Below, piece after piece: positions 19,392-28,553 of a stretch of 64,000 nucleotides of DNA. The position numbers and the translations under genes are program-made. Under the pieces are notes generated by a model, which saw only the letters and a list, made by a program, of their open reading frames with translations, was not told the origin of the DNA and did not search any database. Positions within the stretch are counted from its first letter, which is position 1, and each line of letters opens with the position of its first letter. Origin of the DNA: Faucicola tetraodonis. Its GTDB lineage: Bacteria; Pseudomonadota; Gammaproteobacteria; Pseudomonadales; Moraxellaceae. The DNA is taken from NCBI GenBank assembly GCA_032017425.1, contig DALZPW010000005.1; one strand, 5' to 3'.

Positions 19392-19497
19392 GCAAATTAT
19401 TTTAGCAAAATTTATGCAAGCGTTATAGTGTATGAGTTGCCTTATATCCACCGCCTAAAGTCGGTGGTTTTACGGCAACGGATGATAAACTGGATGA

Positions 19498-19809
19498 CTA
19501 AATATCTTCAAGCTTTAGCACATCATAAGCGGGCGTTTCATACGGGTGTGCCTGTTTTAAGGCTTGCACCACCGCTTTGATGCGCTCATCTGCAACCACC
19601 ATCTCGACTCGCCATTCTTCGATTGTTTGTAATTGATTGGTGGTACCAATAAAGGCTTGATTGCCTGCCAATGGCATAAACTGTCCTGTACCCAACACCT
19701 GCCAACAGCAATACTGATAATTGCCAATCTGCCCTGCCCCTGCATCAAACAAGGCTTGCTTTACAGCCTCTAGGTAATCGGTCGGTATGTAGGTGGTGAG
19801 TTTATACAT
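19498..19809 (-). CDS. stand-alone NIF3/YqfO-like domain protein
   Basis: 103-aa protein resembling the CutA-like insert domain found in NIF3/YqfO proteins, here as a single-domain gene. Features: YKLTTYIPTDYLEAVKQALFDAGAGQIGNY at the start, then a hydrophobic core, and the C-terminal AHPYETPAYDVLKLED, the most conserved part of the family (HPYExPAY). Function is unknown; such proteins form trimers with metal-binding potential. The TnpB element begins right after its stop. Confidence 0.85.
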   Translation of the reverse strand: MYKLTTYIPTDYLEAVKQALFDAGAGQIGNYQYCCWQVLGTGQFMPLAGNQAFIGTTNQLQTIEEWRVEMVVADERIKAVVQALKQAHPYETPAYDVLKLEDI

Positions 19810-19982
19810 GGGTTGCCTTATTAATTAAGCCGTTAAGCCCTATCATCATGGTTTTGTATTTGTTTTAATCTAGCTTTAATCTAACATAGTTTTTTTGCAA
19901 AAAGCGCGTTGGCCGTCGGTTTTTCGTTGATTATTCTCCCGTTTTAAAAAAATTTACCCTTAAACGCGCTATATATTATACA

Positions 19983-19996
19983 ATATTATATAATAT
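19983..19996. promoter_or_regulatory. AT-rich palindrome upstream of the YeeE pair
   Basis: A perfect 14-bp palindrome, ATATTATATAATAT, lies 29 bases before the YeeE start, in a longer AT-only tract. Its position suits a -10 region or repressor site. No regulator is assigned. Confidence 0.4.
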
Positions 19997-20024
19997 ATAT
20001 TATTGTGAAATGCTTAGGTGGCGT

Positions 20025-20459
20025 ATGGTGTTATTTTCTATTGCAGATTATAGTCATCCATTGGTGGGTGGTATGTTGATTGGGCTTTCTGCGGTTATGC
20101 TGTGGTGGAGTATTGCCAAGATTGCTGGCATCAGTGGCATTGTCGCCAGTCTCTGGCAGCCAAACTCACCTGATTTTGCTTGGCAATTGGCGTTTTTTGT
20201 GGGCTTGCTGGTATCGCCTTGGCTGGTTGGTCGGTTGTTTGGTTTACCAACCATCGAGGTAACCCCATCGCCTTGGCTGTATGTCATCGCAGGGTTATTG
20301 GTCGGTGTGGGTACGCGGATGGGCTCAGGGTGTACCAGTGGTCATGGTATCTGTGGCAATGCACGTTTTTCACCGCGCTCACTGCTGGCCACCATTACCT
20401 TTATGTCCGCAGGGTTTGTGACGGTGTTTATCGGTCGTCATTTGTTGTCATTGATTTAA
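20025..20459 (+). CDS. YeeE/YedE family sulfur-compound transporter, first half
   Basis: 144 aa from ATG 20025, which has AGGTGG upstream; an ATG at 20010 would add five residues. It is an integral membrane protein with about four hydrophobic segments and the family motif GSGCTSGHGICGN, whose Cys is proposed in TsuA-type transporters to relay thiosulfate or sulfide-derived sulfur. YeeE proteins are often split into two genes, each half the size, as here. The second half follows after 23 bases, so the pair probably makes one transporter. Confidence 0.88.
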   Translation: MVLFSIADYSHPLVGGMLIGLSAVMLWWSIAKIAGISGIVASLWQPNSPDFAWQLAFFVGLLVSPWLVGRLFGLPTIEVTPSPWLYVIAGLLVGVGTRMGSGCTSGHGICGNARFSPRSLLATITFMSAGFVTVFIGRHLLSLI

Positions 20460-20482
20460 TTGAGACGTTAGGGGCATATATC

Positions 20483-20911
20483 ATGCGAAAAGAAATTGTG
20501 TTATTGATTAGTGGTATCTGTGGGTTGGTTTTTGGTACGGGGTTGATTGTCAGTGATATGGCCAACCCAAAAACCGTGCAAAGCTTTCTTGACCTAGCAG
20601 GCGATTGGAATCCTGCGTTGCTGTTTGTGATGGTTGGCGCGCTCATTGTCGCGACCATCGGTTTTAACTTAAGTCGCTTAAAAAAGACCAGTCTATCGGG
20701 TGCGCCGTTTCCACCGATTCGCCGCGGTATTGACAAGCGCTTGGCGATTGGGTCGATGATATTTGGTATCGGTTGGGGCATCGCTGGTATCTGCCCTGCC
20801 CCTGTGGTGGTTCTCATGGGCATGGGCATCTGGCAGGGGATGGTGTTTTTTGTCGCCATGCTGGTGGGTATGGGAATGGTGATAGCGTTTGATAAAACCC
20901 AATCAGCTTAG
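20483..20911 (+). CDS. YeeE/YedE family (DUF6691) transporter, second half
   Basis: 142 aa from ATG 20483. Four hydrophobic segments; the conserved Cys is in GWGIAGICPAPVVVLMG, matching the second half of YeeE/YedE proteins. It is co-transcribed with the preceding half. The stop overlaps the stop of the convergent TetR gene by four bases. Likely substrate is a small reduced sulfur species (thiosulfate or persulfide), from family knowledge only. Confidence 0.88.
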   Translation: MRKEIVLLISGICGLVFGTGLIVSDMANPKTVQSFLDLAGDWNPALLFVMVGALIVATIGFNLSRLKKTSLSGAPFPPIRRGIDKRLAIGSMIFGIGWGIAGICPAPVVVLMGMGIWQGMVFFVAMLVGMGMVIAFDKTQSA

Positions 20912-21570
20912 TCATCAGTAGGGTGAAATAACCGATAAAACCCACCCGCCATGAGCCAGCTTGCTAGTTGCTGTGGCGTTTCTGTTTGCCCTTGCCGCAC
21001 CCAATGAATATAGGTGTGATACAGCATCCCTGAGGCAAATACCAGATTGTACTCCCCGCTTTTATCCTGATGTGGCGCTGTCGTAGCTTGGCAAGTCAAT
21101 GCCTGCTTTTTGCGGTATTCAACAAAAATTTTGCTATTAAGGAGGGTGTCTAAAATCAGCCCTTCAAAGCCTTGATTGAGCAAAATCTTGGTCGATAATT
21201 CAAACTTGCTCAGATAGTCAAACACTTGTCGCAAAAACGCATAAAACTCGCCCTCGCTTGCCGCCGTCAAATCGATAAAAGGAAAATCATCTTCAATCTG
21301 CGCCAAATAGTCTTTGAGTAACGCAAGTTTGCTATCGTAATTGCGATAATACCCCATGCGACTCACGCCCGCCTTTTGGGTCAGCTCGGTGACGCTGATA
21401 TCAGCAAATGGCGTGGATTCCATGAATTTGAGCAGCGCTATGGCGAGCGAACGTCTGACCACGGTATTGGCATTGCCCATGATATGCGCCTGCTGTCCAA
21501 AATCACTCAAGCTCGACTCAATACTCGTACCCGTGGGCGATGGAAGCGGTGTGAAGGTTGGCTTTGGCAC
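20908..21570 (-). CDS. TetR/AcrR family transcriptional regulator
   Basis: 220 aa from a GTG at 21570, supported by AAGGAT eight bases upstream; an internal ATG at 21480 would shorten it to 190 aa. The DNA-binding part is at about 33-80: ALLKFMESTPFADISVTELTQKAGVSRMGYYRNYDSK, a standard TetR helix-turn-helix. The C-terminal ligand domain is not informative. Divergent from the GMC oxidoreductase/aldehyde dehydrogenase genes, so it probably controls them; the palindrome at 21695-21708 is a candidate site. Confidence 0.9.
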   Translation of the reverse strand: MPKPTFTPLPSPTGTSIESSLSDFGQQAHIMGNANTVVRRSLAIALLKFMESTPFADISVTELTQKAGVSRMGYYRNYDSKLALLKDYLAQIEDDFPFIDLTAASEGEFYAFLRQVFDYLSKFELSTKILLNQGFEGLILDTLLNSKIFVEYRKKQALTCQATTAPHQDKSGEYNLVFASGMLYHTYIHWVRQGQTETPQQLASWLMAGGFYRLFHPTDD

Positions 21571-21694
21571 GCGTTAATCCTTTTAACTCAATCCTTTATT
21601 TACTGTATCAAAACAAAACGAACCCAAATGTCACAGTTGCAGCAGCCTGCTGAAAAATTAGTATACCCTAATTAGGTAGCAGGTTGAACTGTTT

Positions 21695-21708
21695 AGCGGT
21701 AAACCGCT
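21695..21708. promoter_or_regulatory. candidate TetR operator
   Basis: The 14-bp palindrome AGCGGTAAACCGCT (AGCGGT-AA-ACCGCT) lies in the 259-base divergent spacer between the TetR gene and the GMC oxidoreductase gene. Placement and symmetry suit a repressor dimer. Binding is an inference. Confidence 0.45.
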
Positions 21709-21829
21709 GTTATACAAAGACAGATGCAGCCAAAAAGCCACTGCAAAGTAGCCTGCGGCAGGTCAGCTATAAGGACAACTATTAAAGATAACTATTTAAT
21801 TAAGTTAAGGACGATAAGGAAAGCGATAT

Positions 21830-23557
21830 ATGGAAGGTCAATCATTTGATACGGATTTTTTGGTTATAGGCTCAGGCTTTGGCGGTAGCGTCTCGGCGAT
21901 GCGACTGACCGAAAAAGGCTATCGCGTGATTATCGCGGAGCAAGGCAAGCATATATCGCCCGAGACCATGCCCAAAACCGTGCGCGATATCAAGCAGTTT
22001 TTGTGGTTGCCTGCGCTCAAGTACAAAGGTTTTTTTTCGCTTCAGCTATTTAAGCATGTCATGGTGCTGCATGGTAACGCGGTGGGCGGTGGCTCAATCA
22101 CTTATGCCAACACCTTATTACAGCCAGAAGACAAAATTTGGCAACAAGGTAGCTGGGCAGGGCTTCACGACTGGGAAGCGGTGATGCCACAGCATTATGA
22201 GACCGCCAAACGCATGCTAGGCGTGAGCCAAAACAAAAAAGTCGGCAACGCAGATTTGATGCTACAAAAAATGGCAAACCTGAGTGGCGTGGGTGATAGT
22301 TTTTATCTCACCGATGTGGGCGCCTACTTTAGTGACCATGACAAGTATGCTCATCCCCCTGTCAATGGTGACCCGTATTTTGGCGGCGCAGGTCCTAAGC
22401 GCAGTCCTTGTATAGGCTGTGGTGGCTGTATGGTGGGCTGCCGTTATGGCGCCAAAAATACCCTAGATAAAAACTACCTGTATTTTGCCCAAAAAAATGG
22501 CGCTACCCTGCTCGCTGAAACCAAAGTCACGGATATAGTACCGATAGCTGATGCTAGCAAATCGCCAAGCGACCCTGCCTATCAAAACGGTTCGCAAGGC
22601 TATCGGGTGACGCTGCAATCGGCGGATAAAGGGGAGTATCAAATCACCACCCAACAAATTGTACTGTCAGCCTCCAGCCTTGGTAGCCAAAAACTGCTGT
22701 TTGAGCAGCGCCATAAAGGCAATATGCCCCATATTTCCCCTTATCTGGGCAAGCGTATCTATACCAATGCTGAGTCCTTGCTAGGCGTACGATTTTTGGA
22801 TGAGCAACATGGCGCCATGAGCGATGGCGTGGCTATCGGCTCTGGGGTTTATTTGGGCGATGGCACACACATTGAGGCGACGCGTTATCCTGAAGGTTTT
22901 AATATTGCCTCCTTTTTGGCGACGTTAAGCAATTATAAAAACGGCAAAAAAATGTCGCTACTGGCTTGGTTATGGTGTCTTATAGCGCAGTTTATTGTCA
23001 AGCCCCGTCAAGCGTGGCGTGCATTTCGACCGCATAATATGGCAAAACAAAGCCTTATCTTGCTATGTATGCAAAGCACGCCCTATGAGCTTGAAATGCG
23101 CTATCAAAAAAGCCCGTGGTGGCGGGCTTGGTTGGGTAGTCGCTACCAGATGCAAACCTATGGGCCTGCCATCCCCACCTTTATCCCCGAAGCAAGCGCG
23201 TTTGCCGAGCAGATGGCAACCCAAATGGGGGGAGTCGGTTATGGCGTGTTGTCGGAAGTATTTTTGAACATCCCAACCACCGCGCATTGTATGGGCGGGA
23301 TTTCGCTGGGTAATTCTGCAGCAGATGGCGTGGTCGATAAGTACCACCGATTGTTTAATTATCAAGGGTTTTATGTCTGCGATGGCAGCAATATCTCGAC
23401 CAACTTGGGCGTCAACCCAAGTCTCACCATAACGGCGTTGACAGAGCATGCCATGAGCCATATTCCGCACAAATCAACTCAGTCACCGTACCCTGCTGAT
23501 ACCACCAGGCAAAACGTGACGCTCGTTCAAAAAGATGCTAGCAAGATACCGGCTTAA
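21830..23557 (+). CDS. GMC family FAD-dependent oxidoreductase
   Basis: 575-aa GMC flavoprotein. FAD-binding GSGFGGSVSAMRL is at about 12-26, GNAVGGGSITYANTLL at about 82-97, and the C-terminal NLGVNPSLTITALTEH holds the family's catalytic region. A Cys-rich CIGCGGCMVGCRYGAKN at about 195-212 is typical of the cholesterol-oxidase/long-chain alcohol branch. It oxidises an alcohol or sterol-like substrate to the carbonyl. The next gene is an aldehyde dehydrogenase 44 bases downstream, suggesting stepwise alcohol to acid oxidation. A C-terminal hydrophobic patch around LLAWLWCLIAQFIV may associate with membrane. Confidence 0.9.
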   Translation: MEGQSFDTDFLVIGSGFGGSVSAMRLTEKGYRVIIAEQGKHISPETMPKTVRDIKQFLWLPALKYKGFFSLQLFKHVMVLHGNAVGGGSITYANTLLQPEDKIWQQGSWAGLHDWEAVMPQHYETAKRMLGVSQNKKVGNADLMLQKMANLSGVGDSFYLTDVGAYFSDHDKYAHPPVNGDPYFGGAGPKRSPCIGCGGCMVGCRYGAKNTLDKNYLYFAQKNGATLLAETKVTDIVPIADASKSPSDPAYQNGSQGYRVTLQSADKGEYQITTQQIVLSASSLGSQKLLFEQRHKGNMPHISPYLGKRIYTNAESLLGVRFLDEQHGAMSDGVAIGSGVYLGDGTHIEATRYPEGFNIASFLATLSNYKNGKKMSLLAWLWCLIAQFIVKPRQAWRAFRPHNMAKQSLILLCMQSTPYELEMRYQKSPWWRAWLGSRYQMQTYGPAIPTFIPEASAFAEQMATQMGGVGYGVLSEVFLNIPTTAHCMGGISLGNSAADGVVDKYHRLFNYQGFYVCDGSNISTNLGVNPSLTITALTEHAMSHIPHKSTQSPYPADTTRQNVTLVQKDASKIPA

Positions 23558-23601
23558 CTGCTATGTTGAGTTAAAATTTAACTAAATGATTGGGATAATA
23601 C

Positions 23602-25044
23602 ATGACACCTCAATACAATTCAGATGCAACTAATTCGGATGCAACTATCAATGCCATGCAGCAGCAGTTTGACATCATGCGAACGGCTAGCCGCCAAGAC
23701 CAATATGTTGATTGGTCAATTCGTAGTGCACGGCTAAAAAAATTAGAACAGCTGGTGATGGACAACCAAAGCGAGATTATCACCGCTATTCATGCCGACT
23801 TTGGACAGCGCCCAGCGGCTGAAACCACCATGCTTGAACTATTCCCAACGCTTGAAGCAATTCGTTATACACAAAAGCATGGCAAGGCTTGGTCTGCCAA
23901 ACAGCCCGTCAAAACTGGGATTTGGTTTTTGCCCGCTCGTAGCTATATCCAGCCGCAGCCATTAGGACTCGTAGGCATTATTGCACCTTGGAACTATCCG
24001 TTGTATTTGGTGATTGCACCGCTAGCTGCCGCATTGGTCGCAGGCAATCGTGCGATGCTCAAAGTCTCAGAAGCGTCACCGAACTTTGAGCAGTGGCTGG
24101 CTGATGCGTTACCCAAGTATTTTGCCGCAGACGAAGTGACCTTGATTACAGGGGATATCGAAGTCGCGCAAGCCTTTAGCCGCTTACCGTTTGACCATTT
24201 ATTTTTTACTGGCTCTACCGCAGTGGGCAAACATATCATGAAAGCCGCTGCACACAATTTGACCCCTGTCACCCTTGAGCTGGGCGGCAAGTCCCCTGTC
24301 GTGGTGACGCCAAGCGCTGATGTGGCAAAAACTGTCAACCGCGTATGGACAGGCAAAACCATGAACGCAGGGCAAACCTGTATTGCGCCTGATTATGTGT
24401 TAATACAGGCGGATAAAAAACACGCCTTTATCGAACAATCAACCGCATGGCTTGACGCCCACTACCCCAATCTTGCAGACAACCCTGACTACAGCTTTAT
24501 CATCAACCCCAAACAAGCCAGCCGCGTGCAAGGTTATCTCGATGAAGCCAAAAAGCGCGGTGCCACCCTCATTCCACTGACCGATTATGAAGTGAATATC
24601 GACACTGGATTTTTCCCACCGATGATTGTCACCGATTTACCAAGCGATGCTAAGTTGCTGACAGAGGAGATTTTTGCCCCTGTATTGCCACTGGTGTCTT
24701 ACCAAGACTTGGCGCAAGCGGTGGCGTATGTGAATGAGCGTGACCGCCCACTGGCGCTGTATGTGTTTGGCGAGGACAAAACCGACACCGACTACGTGCT
24801 CGCCCATACGGTGAGTGGCGGCGCCTGTATTAACGAAACGATTTTTCACATTGCCCAGCAAAATCTGCCGTTTGGCGGTGTCGGGGCATCGGGGATGGGG
24901 CGTTACCACGGCAAATATAGCTTTGACACCTTCTCTCATCCAAAAGCGGTGTTTAAACAAAGTCACCTTAACTTCGCGCATTTGCTTCAACCACCGTATG
25001 GCAAGACCTTTTGGAACATGATGAAGGTGATATTAAAAGCCTAG
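23602..25044 (+). CDS. coniferyl-type aldehyde dehydrogenase
   Basis: 480-aa NAD(P)-dependent aldehyde dehydrogenase. Motifs: IIAPWNYPLYL, FFTGSTAVGKHIM (Rossmann), the general base in LELGGKSP, and the nucleophile Cys in NAGQTCIAPDY. The overall sequence resembles the coniferyl aldehyde dehydrogenase (CalB) class, which acts on aromatic and medium-chain aldehydes. It follows the GMC oxidoreductase and most likely oxidises its product. Confidence 0.93.
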   Translation: MTPQYNSDATNSDATINAMQQQFDIMRTASRQDQYVDWSIRSARLKKLEQLVMDNQSEIITAIHADFGQRPAAETTMLELFPTLEAIRYTQKHGKAWSAKQPVKTGIWFLPARSYIQPQPLGLVGIIAPWNYPLYLVIAPLAAALVAGNRAMLKVSEASPNFEQWLADALPKYFAADEVTLITGDIEVAQAFSRLPFDHLFFTGSTAVGKHIMKAAAHNLTPVTLELGGKSPVVVTPSADVAKTVNRVWTGKTMNAGQTCIAPDYVLIQADKKHAFIEQSTAWLDAHYPNLADNPDYSFIINPKQASRVQGYLDEAKKRGATLIPLTDYEVNIDTGFFPPMIVTDLPSDAKLLTEEIFAPVLPLVSYQDLAQAVAYVNERDRPLALYVFGEDKTDTDYVLAHTVSGGACINETIFHIAQQNLPFGGVGASGMGRYHGKYSFDTFSHPKAVFKQSHLNFAHLLQPPYGKTFWNMMKVILKA

Positions 25045-25131
25045 TGATTGCAATGCTTAGAGAAGCTTGTATTGATAATCTTGCCTAGATAACCGTTACT
25101 GTCACTCTTGTAAATTGGTAACATCATATGA

Positions 25132-25161
25132 GCTAGCTCATTGGTACGTGCTAGCTCATTG
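25132..25161. repeat. direct repeat GCTAGCTCATTG
   Basis: Two exact 12-base copies (25132-25143, 25150-25161) with an 18-base period. The second overlaps the stop codon of the MpaB-family gene. Same type of short tandem duplication as elsewhere in the window. Confidence 0.75.
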
Positions 25162-26400
25162 ATAATAGTTGTCGTGCTTTTTGAGCCACCAGTTCATGTT
25201 ATCTTGGCGTTTGGCGCGAAATTGCGCCAATCTTTTGGCAATAGCCGCATTGTGCGCTCGTGCGGTATCAAGCCCAAACAGAATCGGCACACTGACAAGC
25301 ACGCCATAGCGCCATTTTGGGCTAGGCAGTCCCAAGCCATCGCCAATATCATCACCCACTAAAGTCCGTGTGACACTGGCATTGACCCGCTCAACCAGCT
25401 GTCCACGTCTGTTATCCTCACCCATAATTTGCGAGGGTAAATCATGCAGCGCTTTGGCGAGAGGTTTACCAAATTCAAAATCTAATTGCTGGGTTGCCAA
25501 ATAGCTATAAAGCCATGCCCACGCCTCGGTTTCATCTTCAGGAATGCGCGCCAGCTCAATCCCCATCCACCAACTCGCCAGTTGCCATAAGTGCATAATG
25601 CCTTGTGACTCTTCGGCGCTGATTCTTGCCCCCAGTAATTTTAGTCCGCGCATAATGAGTAGCGAAAACTGCAAGTGGGTTGCCACCATATCGGTTTGGT
25701 TAATGGGTACCCCCCAGTAGCCACTGTCCCAATCATGACTGCATAATTGTTGTCGTACCAGACCGTGTATCTGACGCACTTGCAGACTTTGTCGCCAGCC
25801 TTCTGTGCCAATTGCCAATGGGGGTTGCTGGTTGCGGCTAATCGCTGGGTACTCAGACACTGCCAAAATATATGCATAGGTTCGCATGAGCCTCGGCAAT
25901 GCATCATGTACTAACGCCCCTGTTTTGATGAGTGGCAATGACAGCGCAGGGATACTATACCCTGCCATTAGCGCCACATTACGCAGTAACCAAATCAGCA
26001 TCAACGGATAGCGCCGATAGGCAATTGCGCCAATCTCGGCAAGCTTGGCATCATACCAGCTCGGATATTGGCAAAACTGCTGATACAGCGTTTCAAACGC
26101 GGGCTGCTGCAATAACGCTTTAGCTGCCGATACATTACCCGTTTGCGCTATCCCTTGCTCATGCAAAATCAATTGCTGCAGGGGTTTGGCAAATTTGATA
26201 CCGCTGGATAACAGCGCATCGGCAGGCTGATCTGCGATACCATACCCCTGCTGCATCTGTTGCAATAAATCCTTTGACACCTCAAAATCACGGGGCAATA
26301 AAAATCGTTTGATACGCTGCAACACTTGTAAATCAGCATGGTGGTCAATGTCAGTATTGCGCCCCAGTGTTGGCAAATCGGTTTGGTGAAGCGGGTTCAT
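25156..26400 (-). CDS. oxygenase MpaB family protein (DUF2236)
   Basis: 414-aa protein of the MpaB/rubber-oxygenase (Lcp-like) family of b-type heme or heme-like oxygenases. Recognisable stretches: QVRQIHGLVRQQL, WDSGYWGVPINQTDMVATHLQFSLL, and LWQLASWWMGIELARIPED. The helices around LIWLLRNVALMAGYSIPALSL are hydrophobic. The substrate in bacteria is mostly unknown; some family members cleave polyisoprene or other olefinic chains. Convergent with the GMC/ALDH pair, so it may belong to the same lipid or terpenoid theme, but this is only context. Confidence 0.85.
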   Translation of the reverse strand: MNPLHQTDLPTLGRNTDIDHHADLQVLQRIKRFLLPRDFEVSKDLLQQMQQGYGIADQPADALLSSGIKFAKPLQQLILHEQGIAQTGNVSAAKALLQQPAFETLYQQFCQYPSWYDAKLAEIGAIAYRRYPLMLIWLLRNVALMAGYSIPALSLPLIKTGALVHDALPRLMRTYAYILAVSEYPAISRNQQPPLAIGTEGWRQSLQVRQIHGLVRQQLCSHDWDSGYWGVPINQTDMVATHLQFSLLIMRGLKLLGARISAEESQGIMHLWQLASWWMGIELARIPEDETEAWAWLYSYLATQQLDFEFGKPLAKALHDLPSQIMGEDNRRGQLVERVNASVTRTLVGDDIGDGLGLPSPKWRYGVLVSVPILFGLDTARAHNAAIAKRLAQFRAKRQDNMNWWLKKHDNYYQ

Positions 26401-26755
26401 AGCAGTGATAAATCAGTGATGAATGAAGGGATAGCCTAGCGCATTTTGGCAACTAAAAAACACCTGTGCGCCAAAAAAATTGATTTTTTTTGTTTGAAGA
26501 TGTTCGCCCTTAATCGATTGGGTATATTTACTGGATGGATTTGACCATAGCTTGTCTGATGGGTTTTAATGACCTGTGGAATAATGATTGGTTGGATAAT
26601 GAAGGCTTGGGTAATGATGACTAGCATAGCGCTAGTCCATTTTACATGTATCATGTCACATTTATAGAACTATTTTGTCGCTGACGCTAAGCCTATTTTT
26701 GATTACACTATAGCCAACCTCTCTTGTCTTAACAGTATCAAAATCGAGCTACCCT
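26401..26755. other. divergent spacer, MpaB-family gene to MFS gene
   Basis: 355 AT-rich bases carrying outward promoters. I see GGATAATGA-type short repeats around 26580-26615 but no clear operator or structure. Confidence 0.45.
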
Positions 26756-28408
26756 TTGAAATCACCTAGAATCTTAGAAACGCCACCCAATTGGACCGAG
26801 GATGAAAAACCCGCGTTACCCGGTTCCCCGCCGAGTATTGCTCACTCTCGATCAAAAAGCATTGTGTACTTTGTCATCGGCGTTTTTATTGCAATTTGTG
26901 GTGGCTTGGGCAATGGCATTATTACCGCCAATTTACCGCAAATCCAAGGCGAATATGCGCTGACACCCTCACAAGTGGTTTGGATACCTGCTGTGTATGT
27001 GATGGCAAATGTCAGCGCCAACCTGCTACTGTTTAAAGCGCGTCAACAATTTGGGTTACGCTGGTTTTCTGAAATATCGCTGCTGATGTTTATGCTAGTG
27101 ATGTTTATTCATATATTTGTGCAAAACTACCCGATGGCTTTACTGGTCAGGGCGATGGGAGGCTTTGTCGCGGCGCCGTTATCCTCACTCGGGCTTTATT
27201 ATGTGATGCAAGCCTTTAGTAGTCAGTATCGCCTGCAAGGTTTGTATATTGGCTTTGGGGTCAGTGCGCTGGCGATTCCGTTAGCTTGGATAATGTCCCC
27301 TTATTTGGTCAATGTGAACGACTGGACTCGGCTTTACACCTTTGAGTTTGGTTTGGCGCTGTGTTGTTTTGCGATGGTGGTCGCCGTCAAGTTGCCACGA
27401 AGTTTACGGATCGAAGTGTATGAAAAGAAAGACATTCTCACCTTTTTGTTATTGGCGCCCGGTTTTGGTTTACTGTGTGGTGTGCTAGTACAAGGGTCGA
27501 TTTTGTGGTGGAAAAACTCACCCTTATTGGCGTATATGCTCATTGGCGCGTTGGCGCTGTTGATGTCAGGCTTTTTCTTTGAGCATTACCGCAAAAATCC
27601 TTTGATTATGACCCGCTGGCTCGGGAGTTTTGCGTTATGGCGCTTTGTGGTCGGTGCTTTTTTACTGCGTTTGATTATGTCTGAGCAAAGTTACGCAGTG
27701 GTGAATTTTTTAAAATCCCAAGGTCTAACGTCCGACCAGTTTGTGGGTTTTTATACGGTCATATTTTTTGGTATGTTGGCAGGTTTGATAGTCAGCGCAC
27801 TGACCTTTTCACGGGATCATTTGATTCCGCCAATGGTGGTGGCGACTTTGCTCGTAGCGATTGCCAGTGTGTATGATGCCAATATGCTCACCAGTGACGT
27901 ACGACCCCAAAATTTTTATCTCAGTCAATTTGCAGTCGCGTTTGCAGGCTCACTGTTTATGGGTCCATTGGTATTGATGGGATTTGGGCTGACGCTGCGA
28001 CAAAGCGTCAATCATGTCATCACCTTTATCATATTGTTTGGGGCGACCCAAAACTTTGGTGGGTTGGTAGGCTCGGCTTTTTATAGCACCCTGCAACAGC
28101 AGCGCACCCAGTATCATAAACAAAGTATTTTACAGCAAATGCAATCGACAGATGCCACGGTAACCCAGCGCCTTCAACAATACCAAGCAGGGTTTAAACC
28201 CGTCATCACCGACAGCAATTTGTCGCAGCAACAAGCCCAACAATCCCTCAACCAAATTGTCACGCGAGAAGCGCAGATTAAAGCGTATGGCGATATCATT
28301 ACTGTGAACAGTTACATTGCCACGTTTTTATTTGCTTGGGGTATGATTAATATCGCCCGCAAAAAATACATTGAAAATCGGCAAAAAGTAGCAATTAAGC
28401 AAACATAG
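26756..28408 (+). CDS. MFS drug efflux transporter, DHA2/EmrB type
   Basis: 550-aa transporter with 14 or so hydrophobic segments, beginning after a 35-residue polar N terminus with YFVIGVFIAICGGLGNGIITANLPQIQGEY. This is the EmrB-like proton antiporter layout. The start is uncertain: the longest frame begins with TTG at 26756, and a GTG at 26864 is an alternative directly before the first membrane segment. The HlyD-type partner gene follows at 28554, as in emrAB. Exports toxic hydrophobic compounds or fatty acids; the specific substrate is unknown. Confidence 0.88.
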   Translation: MKSPRILETPPNWTEDEKPALPGSPPSIAHSRSKSIVYFVIGVFIAICGGLGNGIITANLPQIQGEYALTPSQVVWIPAVYVMANVSANLLLFKARQQFGLRWFSEISLLMFMLVMFIHIFVQNYPMALLVRAMGGFVAAPLSSLGLYYVMQAFSSQYRLQGLYIGFGVSALAIPLAWIMSPYLVNVNDWTRLYTFEFGLALCCFAMVVAVKLPRSLRIEVYEKKDILTFLLLAPGFGLLCGVLVQGSILWWKNSPLLAYMLIGALALLMSGFFFEHYRKNPLIMTRWLGSFALWRFVVGAFLLRLIMSEQSYAVVNFLKSQGLTSDQFVGFYTVIFFGMLAGLIVSALTFSRDHLIPPMVVATLLVAIASVYDANMLTSDVRPQNFYLSQFAVAFAGSLFMGPLVLMGFGLTLRQSVNHVITFIILFGATQNFGGLVGSAFYSTLQQQRTQYHKQSILQQMQSTDATVTQRLQQYQAGFKPVITDSNLSQQQAQQSLNQIVTREAQIKAYGDIITVNSYIATFLFAWGMINIARKKYIENRQKVAIKQT

Positions 28409-28444
28409 ACTGGATACGCTAGAGGGTCTAACAAGGCGACCCAA

Positions 28445-28489
28445 TTAGATAATTGTTTTTAGATAACTGTTTTTTTTAGATAACAGTTT
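28445..28489. repeat. degenerate AGATAAYTGTTTTT triple repeat
   Basis: Three imperfect units begin at 28447, 28461 and 28478. The last two also form an inverted pair (AACTGTT/AACAGTT). Located between the MFS and HlyD genes. Confidence 0.6.
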
Positions 28490-28553
28490 AATGATAAATT
28501 GAATGATCAATAAAATTTAATGCTAAATAAAATGCTTACGGAAAATCCAACTC

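Larger units (their letters stand above)
18268..19490 (-). mobile_element. tnpB-only IS200/IS605-type element (IS1341-like)
   Basis: A single tnpB flanked by subterminal hairpins typical of the IS200/IS605 superfamily. At the left end (upstream of tnpB) CCACCG/CGGTGG surrounds CTAAAG at 19448-19467; at the right end CCCCTTGC/GCAAGGGG surrounds TAAA at 18277-18296. The minus strand runs on to a TCAA tetranucleotide at 18271-18268, like the IS605-family right cleavage site, which I use as the right boundary. The left boundary is approximate (between 19468 and 19499). No tnpA is present, so movement would need a Y1 transposase in trans. It sits almost at the stop codon of the NIF3-like gene. Confidence 0.8.

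Noticed and set aside
20180..20482. Upstream part of the long frame containing the second YeeE half
   Set aside because: It is an out-of-frame shadow of the first YeeE half; the real gene starts at ATG 20483 with its own ribosome site.
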